Below are positions 25,492 through 33,890 of a DNA stretch of 40,730 nucleotides, piece after piece (the first letter of the stretch is position 1; the number at the start of each line of letters is the position of its first letter). The notes under the pieces are model-generated. The model did no database searches and was not told the DNA's origin. It was given only the letters and a program-made list of their open reading frames with translations. Position numbers and translations under genes: made by a program. This DNA comes from Bacteroidota bacterium. Lineage in GTDB: Bacteria > Bacteroidota > Ignavibacteria > Palsa-1295. The stretch spans positions 81,066 through 121,795 of the forward strand of contig JAJPIQ010000044.1 in assembly GCA_021324685.1 (NCBI GenBank), in the 5' to 3' direction.

Positions 25492-25854
25492 TGTCGGCTG
25501 ACTTGCTGGCCTCCGAAAAGTGGCGGGAATATACGATATTTTTTCGTTAAATCCAAATGGAATTCGGAACGAACGAAAATTACGGCTCGTTCATGGATGC
25601 AACTTCATCGAAAAGTGGCGAAAGCAATCTGAATTCGAAGGAAATCAGAGCATTCCGGTGAAGGACCGTGCGCGCTGCACGTCAGGAGAAGTAATCGATA
25701 TTACCCGTTGATACTGCACAAGCATTCATTCTCCGTCCCCCCCAAGGCCGCCTCGAATGAGCGGCCGGTTGCCGCGAAACCCGCCTGCGTACCCGCGGCC
25801 GGTCGTCATTCACGTCGTTAACCGTCATCATTTCTTTCCGAATTTCCGAACCTC
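25492..25854. other. Non-coding leader of rpoD with short repeats
   Basis: A 363-base gap with no convincing gene. It contains a 12-base direct repeat CGAAAAGTGGCG (25514-25525 and 25609-25620, 95 bases apart), a GGCCGC/GCGGCC hairpin with a 9-base loop (25746-25766), and a second GCGGCCGGT at 25795-25803. It must hold the rpoD promoter, but I cannot name -35/-10 or -33/-7 boxes with confidence. A 63-codon open frame at 25520-25711 looks like chance. Confidence 0.5.
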
Positions 25855-26718
25855 ATGCGCATCTCAAAGCAATACACGAACCGCGAAAGTGAATCGCTGG
25901 ACATGTACCTTCAGGAGATCGGCCGTGTCGATCTTCTGAACTCCGAGATGGAAATCGAGCTCGCACGAAAGATCAAAGAAAATGCGCCGGGCTCCCAACG
26001 TGCACTCGAAATTCTCGTCAAGGCGAATCTCCGGTTCGTCGTTTCCGTCGCCAAGCAATACCAGAACCAGGGACTTTCCTTAGGCGACCTCATTAATGAA
26101 GGGAACTTGGGCCTGATCAAGGCCGCCCGACGGTTCGACGAGACCCGTGGCTTTAAGTTCATTTCCTATGCGGTATGGTGGATTCGCCAGTCGATCCTCC
26201 AGGCGCTTGCAGAACAATCGCGTATCGTGCGGCTGCCGCTCAATCGCGTCGGTGCGCTGAATAAGATTTCGAAAAAATTTTCTCAGCTCGAACAGGAATT
26301 CGAGCGCGAGCCAACGGCGAACGAGCTTGCCGATAAACTCGATATGACCCCTGGGGAAGTCGCCGAGACGCTGAAGATCTCCGGCCGTCATCTTTCCGTC
26401 GATCAGCCGTTCTCTGTCGGGGAAGATAACCGCCTGCTCGATATCCTTCAGGACATGCAGCAGTCGCCGCCGGACTCGGTGCTCATGAGCGATTCCCTGA
26501 AGCTCGAAGTGTCTCGCGCACTGACGGCGCTTTCCACCCGCGAGCGGGAAGTGATCGAGCTCTATTATGGACTTAACGATATTCATCCGCTTACGCTCGA
26601 AGAGATCGGTGAAAAATTTGCGCTGACTCGCGAACGCGTCCGTCAAATAAAAGAAAAAGCGATCCGACGCCTGCGCCACACACCCAAGACGAAGCCGCTG
26701 CAGAGCTACCTGGGATAA
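25855..26718 (+). CDS. rpoD: Primary RNA polymerase sigma factor RpoD (short, sigma-70 group)
   Basis: A 287-residue sigma factor with regions 1.2 ([15 protein letters not shown]), 2 ([44 protein letters not shown] for -10 recognition), 3 ([17 protein letters not shown]) and 4 ([22 protein letters not shown], the -35 helix-turn-helix). Region 1.1 and the non-conserved insert are missing, the typical size for Bacteroidota/Chlorobiota housekeeping sigma. Conserved region 2.4 and 4.2 residues look intact. A rho-independent terminator follows at 26759. It is preceded by a long non-coding leader. Confidence 0.95.
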   Translation: MRISKQYTNRESESLDMYLQEIGRVDLLNSEMEIELARKIKENAPGSQRALEILVKANLRFVVSVAKQYQNQGLSLGDLINEGNLGLIKAARRFDETRGFKFISYAVWWIRQSILQALAEQSRIVRLPLNRVGALNKISKKFSQLEQEFEREPTANELADKLDMTPGEVAETLKISGRHLSVDQPFSVGEDNRLLDILQDMQQSPPDSVLMSDSLKLEVSRALTALSTREREVIELYYGLNDIHPLTLEEIGEKFALTRERVRQIKEKAIRRLRHTPKTKPLQSYLG

Positions 26719-26758
26719 AGCGTCACACAGATCCTTCCAATTCATTCGTTATTCCGAT

Positions 26759-26792
26759 CGCCTTGCTTTTACGAGCAAGGCGGTTTTGCTTT
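26759..26792 (+). terminator. Rho-independent terminator after rpoD
   Basis: A perfect 9-base stem CGCCTTGCT (26759-26767) and AGCAAGGCG (26774-26782) with a 6-base loop, followed by GTTTTGCTTT. It lies 40 bases after the rpoD stop and ends 36 bases before the next start codon at 26829. Confidence 0.85.
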
Positions 26793-26828
26793 CCTGGGTC
26801 GATATTCCCTGGTTGCGTATCTTTGCGC

Positions 26829-27857
26829 ATGACCGTTCGCCCAAACGTCCCTTCGTTCCAGGCTGCATTGCGGAATCGTCGTTTTCTCATCGCCCTTGGG
26901 CTGCTCTTCATAAACGACTTCTTTTTTAAGCCTGCATCCCCTAATTGGATTACGGGTAAACTTTCAGATTTCGCCGGACTCTATGCCTTCGCGATTTTTT
27001 GTGTTTCTGTTTATCCACAACGACGAAGAGAGATCGTATCGCTGATCGGACTTTTCTTTATTTGGTGGAAATCGCCTTTTTCGGAAAGTGCGATACGGAT
27101 GATAAATAGCTCCATGCCCTTCCACATTGCACGGGTGGTGGATCTGACAGACCTTTATGCGTTGATTGTACTACCGTTGGCAGCTCGACATATCTCTCTG
27201 AGCGCAATAGAACCGAAAAAATTTACCACCGTGGTGCTGGCATGTTTCAGCGTTTTTCTGTTTTGTGCGACTTCACAGAGCCAGCGCTCGGAGAAATTCG
27301 ATACCGGATACTATTTTCAACAAGACCTTCCAGTTCTTCGGGCAGAGTTCGATTCCTTAATTATTCGAGAGGATACCGTTCGTACGATATCCACAGATCG
27401 CCGATTTGTCATTTTAGGAAAAGGCGTCTTCACTTTTCCTGGCGATACCGTTGTATTCGATGAGACGTTCACAGCGGACCTTCATGCGGTTTCGAACGAC
27501 AACACGAGCCATTCCATGTTAGAATTACTCGGTGTCTCCGAGCGGTACAAGGCCGGAATCAGTTCGGATGACCTTCGAAATGAATTTGAATCGCAGGTCA
27601 TCAATCGATTACCCGGACTGGTCCGTTCAAAAAAGCTATGGCATTTGCCACAGTACCGAGCGAAGGACAGCATGGTCGATAGTCTGTTCCTCATGTTTAT
27701 CGGGATTCCGTCTATTGTTTTGATAGGAATAGCTGTCTGGCGAGTTCGAAGAAAAAAGCCGCCTACCTTCGCTACCTGGGTGCTGTATGGTGGTGCATCG
27801 CTTGGACTAATAATTTGGTTGCTGCATTTTGTCGCAGTCATTACCTTTTACGATTAG
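26829..27857 (+). CDS. Polytopic membrane protein of unknown function
   Basis: A 342-residue protein starting at the ATG at 26829 (MTVRPNVPSF); an in-frame start 66 bases upstream lies in the rpoD terminator. Hydrophobic segments occur near residues 20-34, 46-60, 70-85, 113-122 and 135-152. A soluble stretch of about 130 residues follows, and two more segments near the C-terminus (about 285-335). The motif NWITGKLSDFAGLYAF near residue 40 is shared, to my memory, with unannotated membrane proteins of Bacteroidota and myxobacteria (LTGKLSDFAGL). No catalytic motif is visible. It ends 14 bases from the convergent HAD gene. Confidence 0.75.
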   Translation: MTVRPNVPSFQAALRNRRFLIALGLLFINDFFFKPASPNWITGKLSDFAGLYAFAIFCVSVYPQRRREIVSLIGLFFIWWKSPFSESAIRMINSSMPFHIARVVDLTDLYALIVLPLAARHISLSAIEPKKFTTVVLACFSVFLFCATSQSQRSEKFDTGYYFQQDLPVLRAEFDSLIIREDTVRTISTDRRFVILGKGVFTFPGDTVVFDETFTADLHAVSNDNTSHSMLELLGVSERYKAGISSDDLRNEFESQVINRLPGLVRSKKLWHLPQYRAKDSMVDSLFLMFIGIPSIVLIGIAVWRVRRKKPPTFATWVLYGGASLGLIIWLLHFVAVITFYD

Positions 27858-27871
27858 GCAAAATCTAATTT

Positions 27872-28510
27872 TTACTCAAAAGAGATATCGAGAAGCTCTT
27901 TCAGTTCGCGGATTACGTAATCCGGCTTAAGCTCTAATAAGGTTCCACCGCCGAATCCATAAAGCGCGGCGGCTGTTTTCGTTCCAGCATTCTTCCCCGC
28001 AAGAATATCGGCGGAAGTGTCACCGACCATGATCGCTTCGTACGCGCGCATAGAAATGGCCTCCAGCGCTTTGATCAGTGGCTCGGGAGCAGGCTTGTGT
28101 TCGGAGACATCCTCAGCAGAAAGAACGATGTCGAAATACGTAGCAATGTGATTGACTTCGAGGGAACGGACCGACGTTCGCCGCGATCGAGTGGTAATCG
28201 CGGCTAATTTGATATTCCTGCGTGCCAGTTCGTCGAGTGTGAAAACCGTATCCGGAAATAATTTTATGAGGTCGAGGTGCGTTTCCTGAAACTGGCGATG
28301 TGCCTCGGTCATGGATGCAGCATCGCACCCGGGGACCATCGCCGCATAGACCTGTTCGAGCGGTGGGCCGATGTAACTCCGCATTTCATTGCGCGGCATT
28401 CGAGCAATGCCGTGCATATCAAAGGCATGTTCGAAAGCGCCATACAAAAATTCGAACGAGTCGAGGAGCGTACCATCGATGTCGAACAGCACCGATCGGA
28501 TCTTAGGCAT
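27872..28510 (-). CDS. HAD-family hydrolase (phosphoglycolate phosphatase-like)
   Basis: A 212-residue HAD phosphatase with motif I VLFDIDGTLLDS (nucleophile D10, D12), a helical cap (about 18-85), motif II in LAAITTRSRRT, motif III lysine in EHKPAPEPL, and motif IV MVGDTSADI. This is the Gph/beta-phosphoglucomutase-type layout, so a small phosphorylated metabolite is the substrate, unidentified. The ATG at 28510 is preferred over TTG at 28522. It overlaps the GNAT stop by 8 bases and so is the last gene of the long minus-strand unit. It ends 14 bases from the convergent membrane protein gene. Confidence 0.85.
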   Translation of the reverse strand: MPKIRSVLFDIDGTLLDSFEFLYGAFEHAFDMHGIARMPRNEMRSYIGPPLEQVYAAMVPGCDAASMTEAHRQFQETHLDLIKLFPDTVFTLDELARRNIKLAAITTRSRRTSVRSLEVNHIATYFDIVLSAEDVSEHKPAPEPLIKALEAISMRAYEAIMVGDTSADILAGKNAGTKTAAALYGFGGGTLLELKPDYVIRELKELLDISFE

Positions 28511-29006
28511 ACTCGGCACCAATCGTTCGTTCCATCGTGAAGCAAGGAATCACTCCCATGCCGAGCGTTTTGCCAAGCTCGATAAATCCATTACGTCGGT
28601 AAAAATCACGCGCGCTCCGTGTGCTTTCGAGCCGAATTTTTTTGAGGCCAAGCGTCCGTGCGTTGCGAAGCAAATCGGTGAGTAATGCGTTGCCGATGCC
28701 TCGATGGACATATTCCGGCAGGACGTAACAGAGGAGAATCTCTCCTTCGGGAGTCATAAGCGCCGTGCCCGCGATGGTATTTTGGTCGAGGGCTACGGTC
28801 CAATAATTTTGCCCATTTTCCATCCCATGCCTTATTTGTTCCGGTGTTTTATTAGCGCACCACCGCGAGAGGATCGTTTCATCATTATTGTAGTCCGGGC
28901 CACAGAGTTCTCGAATAGATCGCACGAGGAGAGCAGCGACGGCTTCTGCGTCCTCCGGCGTTGCGCGGCGGATGAGAACGGCTTCCGGACCGAGAGTCCT
29001 ATCCAT
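28503..29006 (-). CDS. GNAT-family N-acetyltransferase
   Basis: A 167-residue GCN5-type acetyltransferase. Motif A, which binds acetyl-CoA, reads VLPEYVHRGIGNALLTDLL (about residues 92-110), preceded by EGEILLCY, and motif B follows with RLESTRSARDFYRRNGF, a typical end of the fold. The acceptor substrate is not predictable. It lies between the CcmD-like gene (its ATG overlaps that stop by one base) and the HAD gene, so it is part of the same transcript, but its connection with cytochrome maturation is unclear. Confidence 0.85.
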   Translation of the reverse strand: MDRTLGPEAVLIRRATPEDAEAVAALLVRSIRELCGPDYNNDETILSRWCANKTPEQIRHGMENGQNYWTVALDQNTIAGTALMTPEGEILLCYVLPEYVHRGIGNALLTDLLRNARTLGLKKIRLESTRSARDFYRRNGFIELGKTLGMGVIPCFTMERTIGAEYA

Positions 29007-29131
29007 TACGGCTCGCGTTCGAGCTTTCGCACGCGCCGCTCGACGCCAAACATAAAAAGAAATAATCCGAACCAGATCACCGCCGAGATAATACCGACGA
29101 CATACAGAGCGTTATGTTCCAGAAAATCCAT
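29006..29131 (-). CDS. CcmD-like small membrane protein (41 residues)
   Basis: A 41-residue frame too short for usual gene calls. It starts at the ATG at 29131, 5 bases after the CcmC stop, and its TAA overlaps the GNAT ATG (TAATG). It begins MDFLEHNALYVVGI, has a single membrane segment (about residues 9-29, YVVGIISAVIWFGLFLFMFG) and ends in a basic tail (VERRVRKLEREP). Size, topology and position directly after ccmB and ccmC match CcmD, the small protein that stabilises the haem-exporting complex in the inner membrane. The assignment rests on context and topology because CcmD sequences diverge. Confidence 0.7.
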   Translation of the reverse strand: MDFLEHNALYVVGIISAVIWFGLFLFMFGVERRVRKLEREP

Positions 29132-29136
29132 AAGAA

Positions 29137-30102
29137 TTAAAGTGCTTCGGCCCGCTTATCATGGATACGAAGGATGCGGGTGACAAGGTCTTTCATCCAA
29201 AGAAATACGATAAAGAATAAAAGCGTGGAAATCTCGAACATGATCCCGAGCGAGGGTGCCGTATGCGTTTTTCCGGAGAGATTGAGAAGCGGCGCCTCGG
29301 TGCCCCCGCCGCCGGGGTGCAGGCTGTTCGTAATGCGAGGAACGACGAACATGAGAAACGGGACGCTTACGAACGCGATGATATTATAGACGGCTGCGAT
29401 CCGTGCCTTTTTATCTTCGCTCTCTTCGAGCAGCGAGCGTAGCATAAAATAGGCGGCATAGATCAGGAGCAAAATGAAAATGGAGGTCTCACGCGGGTCC
29501 CAGTTCCAGAATGTTCCCCAGCTAAATCGAGCCCAAATCGAGCCGGTGACCGTCGCAAGCGCCGTAAAGAGAAATCCTCCGGCCGATGATGCCCGGGCCC
29601 GGCGGTCGTAATCGTGATTCTTTTTGACGAGATAAAGGACCGAATAGATCGTCCCCAACAGAAATGCAAGGAACGCTACCATCGACATCGGCACGTGAAA
29701 GAGCATGTTCCGTCCCAGTTCGCCAAGCCCCTGGATCATTGGGAAGGTGATTGCCGGGTTCTCGCGAATTATTTCGACAAGATCGAAGCCTTTCGCTGAG
29801 CGATCGTATGCCACGCTCATCACCAATACGTCTCCCGGCCGGGAGGATTTATAGGTCCCATACGACCGATCGGTCACATACACCCTTCCTGAATCTCCGT
29901 AGAGGTCGCTGAACCTGGCAAATCCAGAGTCCACCGAAACGAGCGTTGCTTTCACCGGCGTTACATCCTGCACGCCGCTCATCGAAAGCATGGCCGCATC
30001 GCCAAAACTTCCCGCAACCGGAATTTCGAATGAGAGATAGACCTGGACCGCGAGAACGATTCCAAGACACCAGAGAAATATATTCGAGCGAAAAAGCCTC
30101 AT
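29137..30102 (-). CDS. ccmC: Haem exporter/cytochrome c biogenesis protein CcmC, with N-terminal extension
   Basis: A 321-residue polytopic protein that presents haem to the CcmE chaperone on the outer face of the inner membrane. It carries the tryptophan-rich motif WGTFWNWDPRET (about residues 195-206), the flanking haem-ligand histidines in FHVPMSM and NSLHPGG, and six core membrane segments. Ordinary CcmC is about 230-250 residues; this one has an extra ~110 residues at the N-terminus, consisting of a membrane segment (8-27) and a soluble region with many beta-type residues (VKATLVSVDSGFARFSDLY...). The stop of CcmB overlaps its start by one base and ccmD follows 5 bases later. Confidence 0.88.
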   Translation of the reverse strand: MRLFRSNIFLWCLGIVLAVQVYLSFEIPVAGSFGDAAMLSMSGVQDVTPVKATLVSVDSGFARFSDLYGDSGRVYVTDRSYGTYKSSRPGDVLVMSVAYDRSAKGFDLVEIIRENPAITFPMIQGLGELGRNMLFHVPMSMVAFLAFLLGTIYSVLYLVKKNHDYDRRARASSAGGFLFTALATVTGSIWARFSWGTFWNWDPRETSIFILLLIYAAYFMLRSLLEESEDKKARIAAVYNIIAFVSVPFLMFVVPRITNSLHPGGGGTEAPLLNLSGKTHTAPSLGIMFEISTLLFFIVFLWMKDLVTRILRIHDKRAEAL

Positions 30103-30770
30103 TAGTCGCGCCAGATTACGTCAAAAAGAACGTAACTTACGAGCACCATTGCGACATCGAACGAAAATAATATCAAAAGGTCTCCCTGAGCATTTGCGAC
30201 CGCATTGGGCACTTCGAGTGCAATGCGCGTGGCGTCGGTCGTTGCAATCACGAGTGGCATCAGCACCGGAAGAGCGAGGATGGGAAGGAGGGCTCCTTTT
30301 TGGGACGCACGACTGATAAGCGCAGAGAGTATCGTTGAAACGGCCGCGATCCCGATCGCGCCAAGAACAAGTTGAAGAACAAAGGCCGACCAGTCCCGAA
30401 CGTGAAAATCTTTAGTAAAAAAAAATTCGAAAAAAATGAGAGCCGAGATCGCAAGCGAGATCATCAGCAGGAGATTATAAACGAACTTTCCGATGAAGAC
30501 ACTTTCCCCATTCGCATAAAGCCGTAGCATGAGCGAGGTCCCCCGTTCTTCTTCGGAAACAAACGAACGGGAAAGCCCTGTCATCGCGCCAAAGAACAGG
30601 GAGATCCACAAGAGCGCGCTAAGAATGCTCGGTTGTAATCGTTCGCCCGGAGTGGAGTATAGGATGACGGCCACCGTGGTAAGCAAGAACATGATTACGG
30701 CGCTTACACCGTAGCGCGTCCGAAACTCGACGCGCAGATCTTTGCGGAGAACCGCTTGCCACGAAGACAT
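30102..30770 (-). CDS. ccmB: Haem exporter subunit CcmB
   Basis: A 222-residue protein with six hydrophobic segments and the CcmB hallmarks of an N-terminal LRKDLRVEFRTRYG, FFGAMTGLSRSFVSEEERG in the second helix region, and SRASQKGALLPILALPVLMPL near 155-175. It is the membrane subunit paired with the ATPase CcmA, which is not in the window. Its ATG overlaps the nnr stop by one base, its own stop overlaps the ccmC ATG by one base, and so nnr-ccmB-ccmC are translated in tight succession. Confidence 0.9.
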   Translation of the reverse strand: MSSWQAVLRKDLRVEFRTRYGVSAVIMFLLTTVAVILYSTPGERLQPSILSALLWISLFFGAMTGLSRSFVSEEERGTSLMLRLYANGESVFIGKFVYNLLLMISLAISALIFFEFFFTKDFHVRDWSAFVLQLVLGAIGIAAVSTILSALISRASQKGALLPILALPVLMPLVIATTDATRIALEVPNAVANAQGDLLILFSFDVAMVLVSYVLFDVIWRD

Positions 30771-32380
30771 TATTTAATTCCTAATGCTTTGAATGCCCGA
30801 GGAATGTGTTCGATGACGTCCGTTGCGGTCATTCCATGAGTCGTTTTTTCTTCGGCTGCAAAGTCCCCGGCAAGCCCATGGAGATAGACGGCCGTTCGCG
30901 TCGCTTCGAGCGGATCGTCCGGCATTTGCGCGAGCAGGCTTACGATCATTCCGGCGAGCACATCGCCCGTTCCTCCGGTAGCAAGGCCAACATTGCCGGT
31001 CGTATTGATAAAGGCAGTGCCGTCCGGGCCAATGGTCTGGACCGGTTCGCCTTTTACGACGACGATCGCACGGCATGCCCTGGCGACCTGGCGGCCATAC
31101 TCCAGACGGTGACGATCGGCTTCCTGCCACGTTTTATCGACGAGCCGGGAAAGTTCGCCAACGTGAGGCGTCAGAATGGTCGGAGCTTTCCTGTTCCTCA
31201 AAATCTCTAAATGTCCCTGAAGCGTGCTGAGTGCACCGGCATCGATCACCATCGGCTTATCCACTTCCGAAACGATGCGAAGGATAAGAGCCGTAGTTCC
31301 AAGAATAACAGGCAATCCGCATCCGATAAGCACCGCATCGCATTTTTTGAATTGCGATTGGAGTTCGTCCCACGCCGGAAGATCGGGACTTCCGTTGGTC
31401 TCGCTTTCAATGCCGACGGTCATCAGTTCCGGCATCGCTTGTGCCACAATAGTACGCTGCGATTCTGGAATTCCAACCGTGACCAGTCCACACCCGGTCC
31501 TGAGCGCCGCCATTGCCGACATAATGGCTGCGCCGGTCATTCCGCGTGAGCCACAGATGGTGAGTACACGCCCTCGATCCAACTTCGATGCGGTGTATCG
31601 AAACGTCCGGATTCCCTGCCGAGCAACATCGGCATCGATCAGGAATGCTTTATTTTCGGTGTCGTTTGGGAATGAAAATTCCGCTCCCAGACTCGCGACC
31701 TGGACATCGCCGGTATAGAGCTTTGAATCGGCCTGATAAAACCCGATCTTTGGAGCAGCCATCGTTGCGGTCCGGTCGGCGCCCACGATCGTCTGGGAAG
31801 ATTCATCGTTTTCGAATGCGCCATTATTGGCATCGAGGCCGGAAGGAATATCGATCGCCAGCACCTTAGCGCCACTCGACTCTTTAAGCAATTGTATGGC
31901 TTTTATTCCTTCGGCGATAGCCCCGCGTGGCGCGCCGTTCGATCCGGTACCAAGCAACGCATCGATAATAATATCGGGCGGTTCTGCCATTTCCAGAATG
32001 TCCTCCGCCTTCTCGAAGGAGTAAATTTCGTCCGGCTCGATCAGCTTCGAAAGTATTTCGTATTGAACTTTCGCATCGGCGGAAAGTTTGGAACGGTCTC
32101 CGGCAAGAAAAACAGTTACATTATGTCCGCGCTCGACGAGGAGCCGTGCGACGGCCATACCATCGCCGCCATTGTTTCCCGTCCCGCAACCGACAAGAAT
32201 TTCGAGTTCTCCGTCCTTCTCAGGGAAGAGGCGGGAGACGGTCAGCCAATCCTTTATTGCTTCGACAGAACCCTGTGCAGCGTTTTCCATCAGCGTGAGC
32301 GATGGAATGCCGACCTCCTCGATGAGATGTTTATCGAATGTGCGGGACTGCTCGGAGGTAAGAACGGGCTGCATTGCCAC
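30770..32380 (-). CDS. nnr: Bifunctional NAD(P)H-hydrate epimerase / ADP-dependent NAD(P)H-hydrate dehydratase
   Basis: A 536-residue fusion that repairs NADHX and NADPHX, hydrated side-products of NAD(P)H. The N-terminal YjeF_N epimerase domain (residues 1-230) has the GCGTGNNGGDGMAVARLL motif near 65-82. The C-terminal YjeF_C/ribokinase-type dehydratase domain (245-525) has the GSRGMTGAA, TPHVGELSR and NVGLATGGTGDVLAGM motifs near 460-475. The ATG at 32380 lies directly next to the nuoN end at 32381. Sitting between complex I and haem export genes, it may serve NADH quality control for respiration, though location alone does not prove this. Confidence 0.92.
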   Translation of the reverse strand: MAMQPVLTSEQSRTFDKHLIEEVGIPSLTLMENAAQGSVEAIKDWLTVSRLFPEKDGELEILVGCGTGNNGGDGMAVARLLVERGHNVTVFLAGDRSKLSADAKVQYEILSKLIEPDEIYSFEKAEDILEMAEPPDIIIDALLGTGSNGAPRGAIAEGIKAIQLLKESSGAKVLAIDIPSGLDANNGAFENDESSQTIVGADRTATMAAPKIGFYQADSKLYTGDVQVASLGAEFSFPNDTENKAFLIDADVARQGIRTFRYTASKLDRGRVLTICGSRGMTGAAIMSAMAALRTGCGLVTVGIPESQRTIVAQAMPELMTVGIESETNGSPDLPAWDELQSQFKKCDAVLIGCGLPVILGTTALILRIVSEVDKPMVIDAGALSTLQGHLEILRNRKAPTILTPHVGELSRLVDKTWQEADRHRLEYGRQVARACRAIVVVKGEPVQTIGPDGTAFINTTGNVGLATGGTGDVLAGMIVSLLAQMPDDPLEATRTAVYLHGLAGDFAAEEKTTHGMTATDVIEHIPRAFKALGIK

Positions 32381-33889
32381 TTAGGGCAGATAGAAGGTCT
32401 TCGCAATATCCGTCAGGATCATCGGAAGAATTCCCAGGATAAAGATGCCGATCGAAACGATGGCGAGTGCGGCCCAGGCGCTGATCGTATCGCCTTGTAC
32501 CGCAACGGCACCACTGGAAGAGACTACAAGTTCACCGCCTTCTTCCGGCTCGCGGAAGTACATGACGACCATCACGCGAAGATAGAAATAGACCGAGATG
32601 ACGGTTGCGATCATACCGAGGATTGCATATACCGTCAGGCCACTGCGGATCGCGGCAGCAAAAACATAATACTTCGCGAAAAACCCTCCGAACGGAGGAA
32701 TCCCGGTGAGCGAAAGCATCATGATGGACATGACGAATGCCAGCCAGGGCCGGCGGCGGCCAAGGCCCGCATAATCGGAAAGTTCTAATCCGCGCCCGCT
32801 CTCTTTTTCGAGCAACGCCACGACGCCGAACGCACCCATTTGCATCAGGGTGTAGACCGTAAGGTAAATCGTTACCGCACTTGCACCTTCTTTATTCATC
32901 GCTGCAACGCCAAGCAGCATGTACCCGGCATGGGCGATGCTCGAATAAGCGAGCATACGCTTAATATTGACCTGCGCAAGGGCCGTGATATTGCCATAGA
33001 ACATCGAGGCGAGCGCGAGCACACCAAGCAAAATTTGCATCTTCTGAAGAGCGGCTGCATCTAAGGCGAGCGGCCCCATGGCAATATTGAACACGAGCAC
33101 CAGGGCCGCAAATGCTCCGGCTTTTCCCGCCGTCGAGAAAAATCCCGCTACGACCGTTGGCGCCCCATCGTACACGTCCGGTGCCCATTGATGGAATGGG
33201 AATGCCGCGATCTTGAACGCAAAACCGACCAACAGCATCGCCGCGCCCATCCAGAACATCGGGCTCGTTAAGATCGCGTGCGATGTCATCGGATTGTCGA
33301 GTGCTTTCGTGATGGCGTCGAGGTTCGTCGATGCGAACGTTCCATAGAGCAGCGCGATACCATAGAGAAAAAAGCCGGTCGAAAACGCTCCGAGTAAAAA
33401 ATACTTTACCGCGGCTTCGTTCGATTCGCGCCGTGTTCGGAAAAGACCCGCCAATACATAAAATGCGATCGACATCGTTTCGAGGCCGAGGAATGTGACG
33501 ATGAGATCGTTTCCCGATGCCAGCATGATCATTCCACAGGCCGAAAAAAGGATGAGGCCGGCAAACTCGCCGACCAGCACGCCTTCATCGCGCAGGTAGC
33601 GCTCGGATAGTAGAACCGCGATAATCACGCCGAGTGAAAAGAGGATTGAATAATAATTTGCAAAGCTATTATTCAGGATCATGCCGTTGAAGATCCGACC
33701 CGTATTGTCCAAGTTCACATAACCGGTTACCCCGGCAGCGATTGCGCCGAGTACGGTGAGAAAAAGTGGAATGCGCGAGGGAATTTTCTCGAACGCGTCC
33801 CACATCAGGACGACCAGGCCCGTCCCGGCTAAAATCAGCAGGGGCATGATGCCGTATATGTCGCGGGCGGAGATGCTAAAAACTGTCAT
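32381..33889 (-). CDS. nuoN: NADH-quinone oxidoreductase subunit N
   Basis: A 502-residue antiporter-like membrane subunit of complex I, with about 14 predicted helices. Family motifs include VKYFLLGAFSTGFFLYG, the proton-channel KIAAFPFHQWAPDVYDGAPT (with the conserved Lys and His), AYSSIAHAGYMLLG and LTGIPPFGGFFAKYY. The length is normal. The ATG at 33889 follows nuoM with 1 intervening base, and the stop adjoins the nnr start. It moves protons, coupled to quinone reduction by NADH. It is the last of the five nuo genes present here. Confidence 0.95.
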   Translation of the reverse strand: MTVFSISARDIYGIMPLLILAGTGLVVLMWDAFEKIPSRIPLFLTVLGAIAAGVTGYVNLDNTGRIFNGMILNNSFANYYSILFSLGVIIAVLLSERYLRDEGVLVGEFAGLILFSACGMIMLASGNDLIVTFLGLETMSIAFYVLAGLFRTRRESNEAAVKYFLLGAFSTGFFLYGIALLYGTFASTNLDAITKALDNPMTSHAILTSPMFWMGAAMLLVGFAFKIAAFPFHQWAPDVYDGAPTVVAGFFSTAGKAGAFAALVLVFNIAMGPLALDAAALQKMQILLGVLALASMFYGNITALAQVNIKRMLAYSSIAHAGYMLLGVAAMNKEGASAVTIYLTVYTLMQMGAFGVVALLEKESGRGLELSDYAGLGRRRPWLAFVMSIMMLSLTGIPPFGGFFAKYYVFAAAIRSGLTVYAILGMIATVISVYFYLRVMVVMYFREPEEGGELVVSSSGAVAVQGDTISAWAALAIVSIGIFILGILPMILTDIAKTFYLP

Positions 33890-33890
33890 A

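Noticed and set aside
25520-25711. 63-residue frame upstream of rpoD
   Set aside because: No recognisable family, no ribosome site, and contains one of the direct repeats; looks like chance.
26763-26828. Longer start for the membrane protein after rpoD
   Set aside because: It lies in the rpoD terminator hairpin and gives a Cys/Arg-rich lead; ATG at 26829 is better placed.
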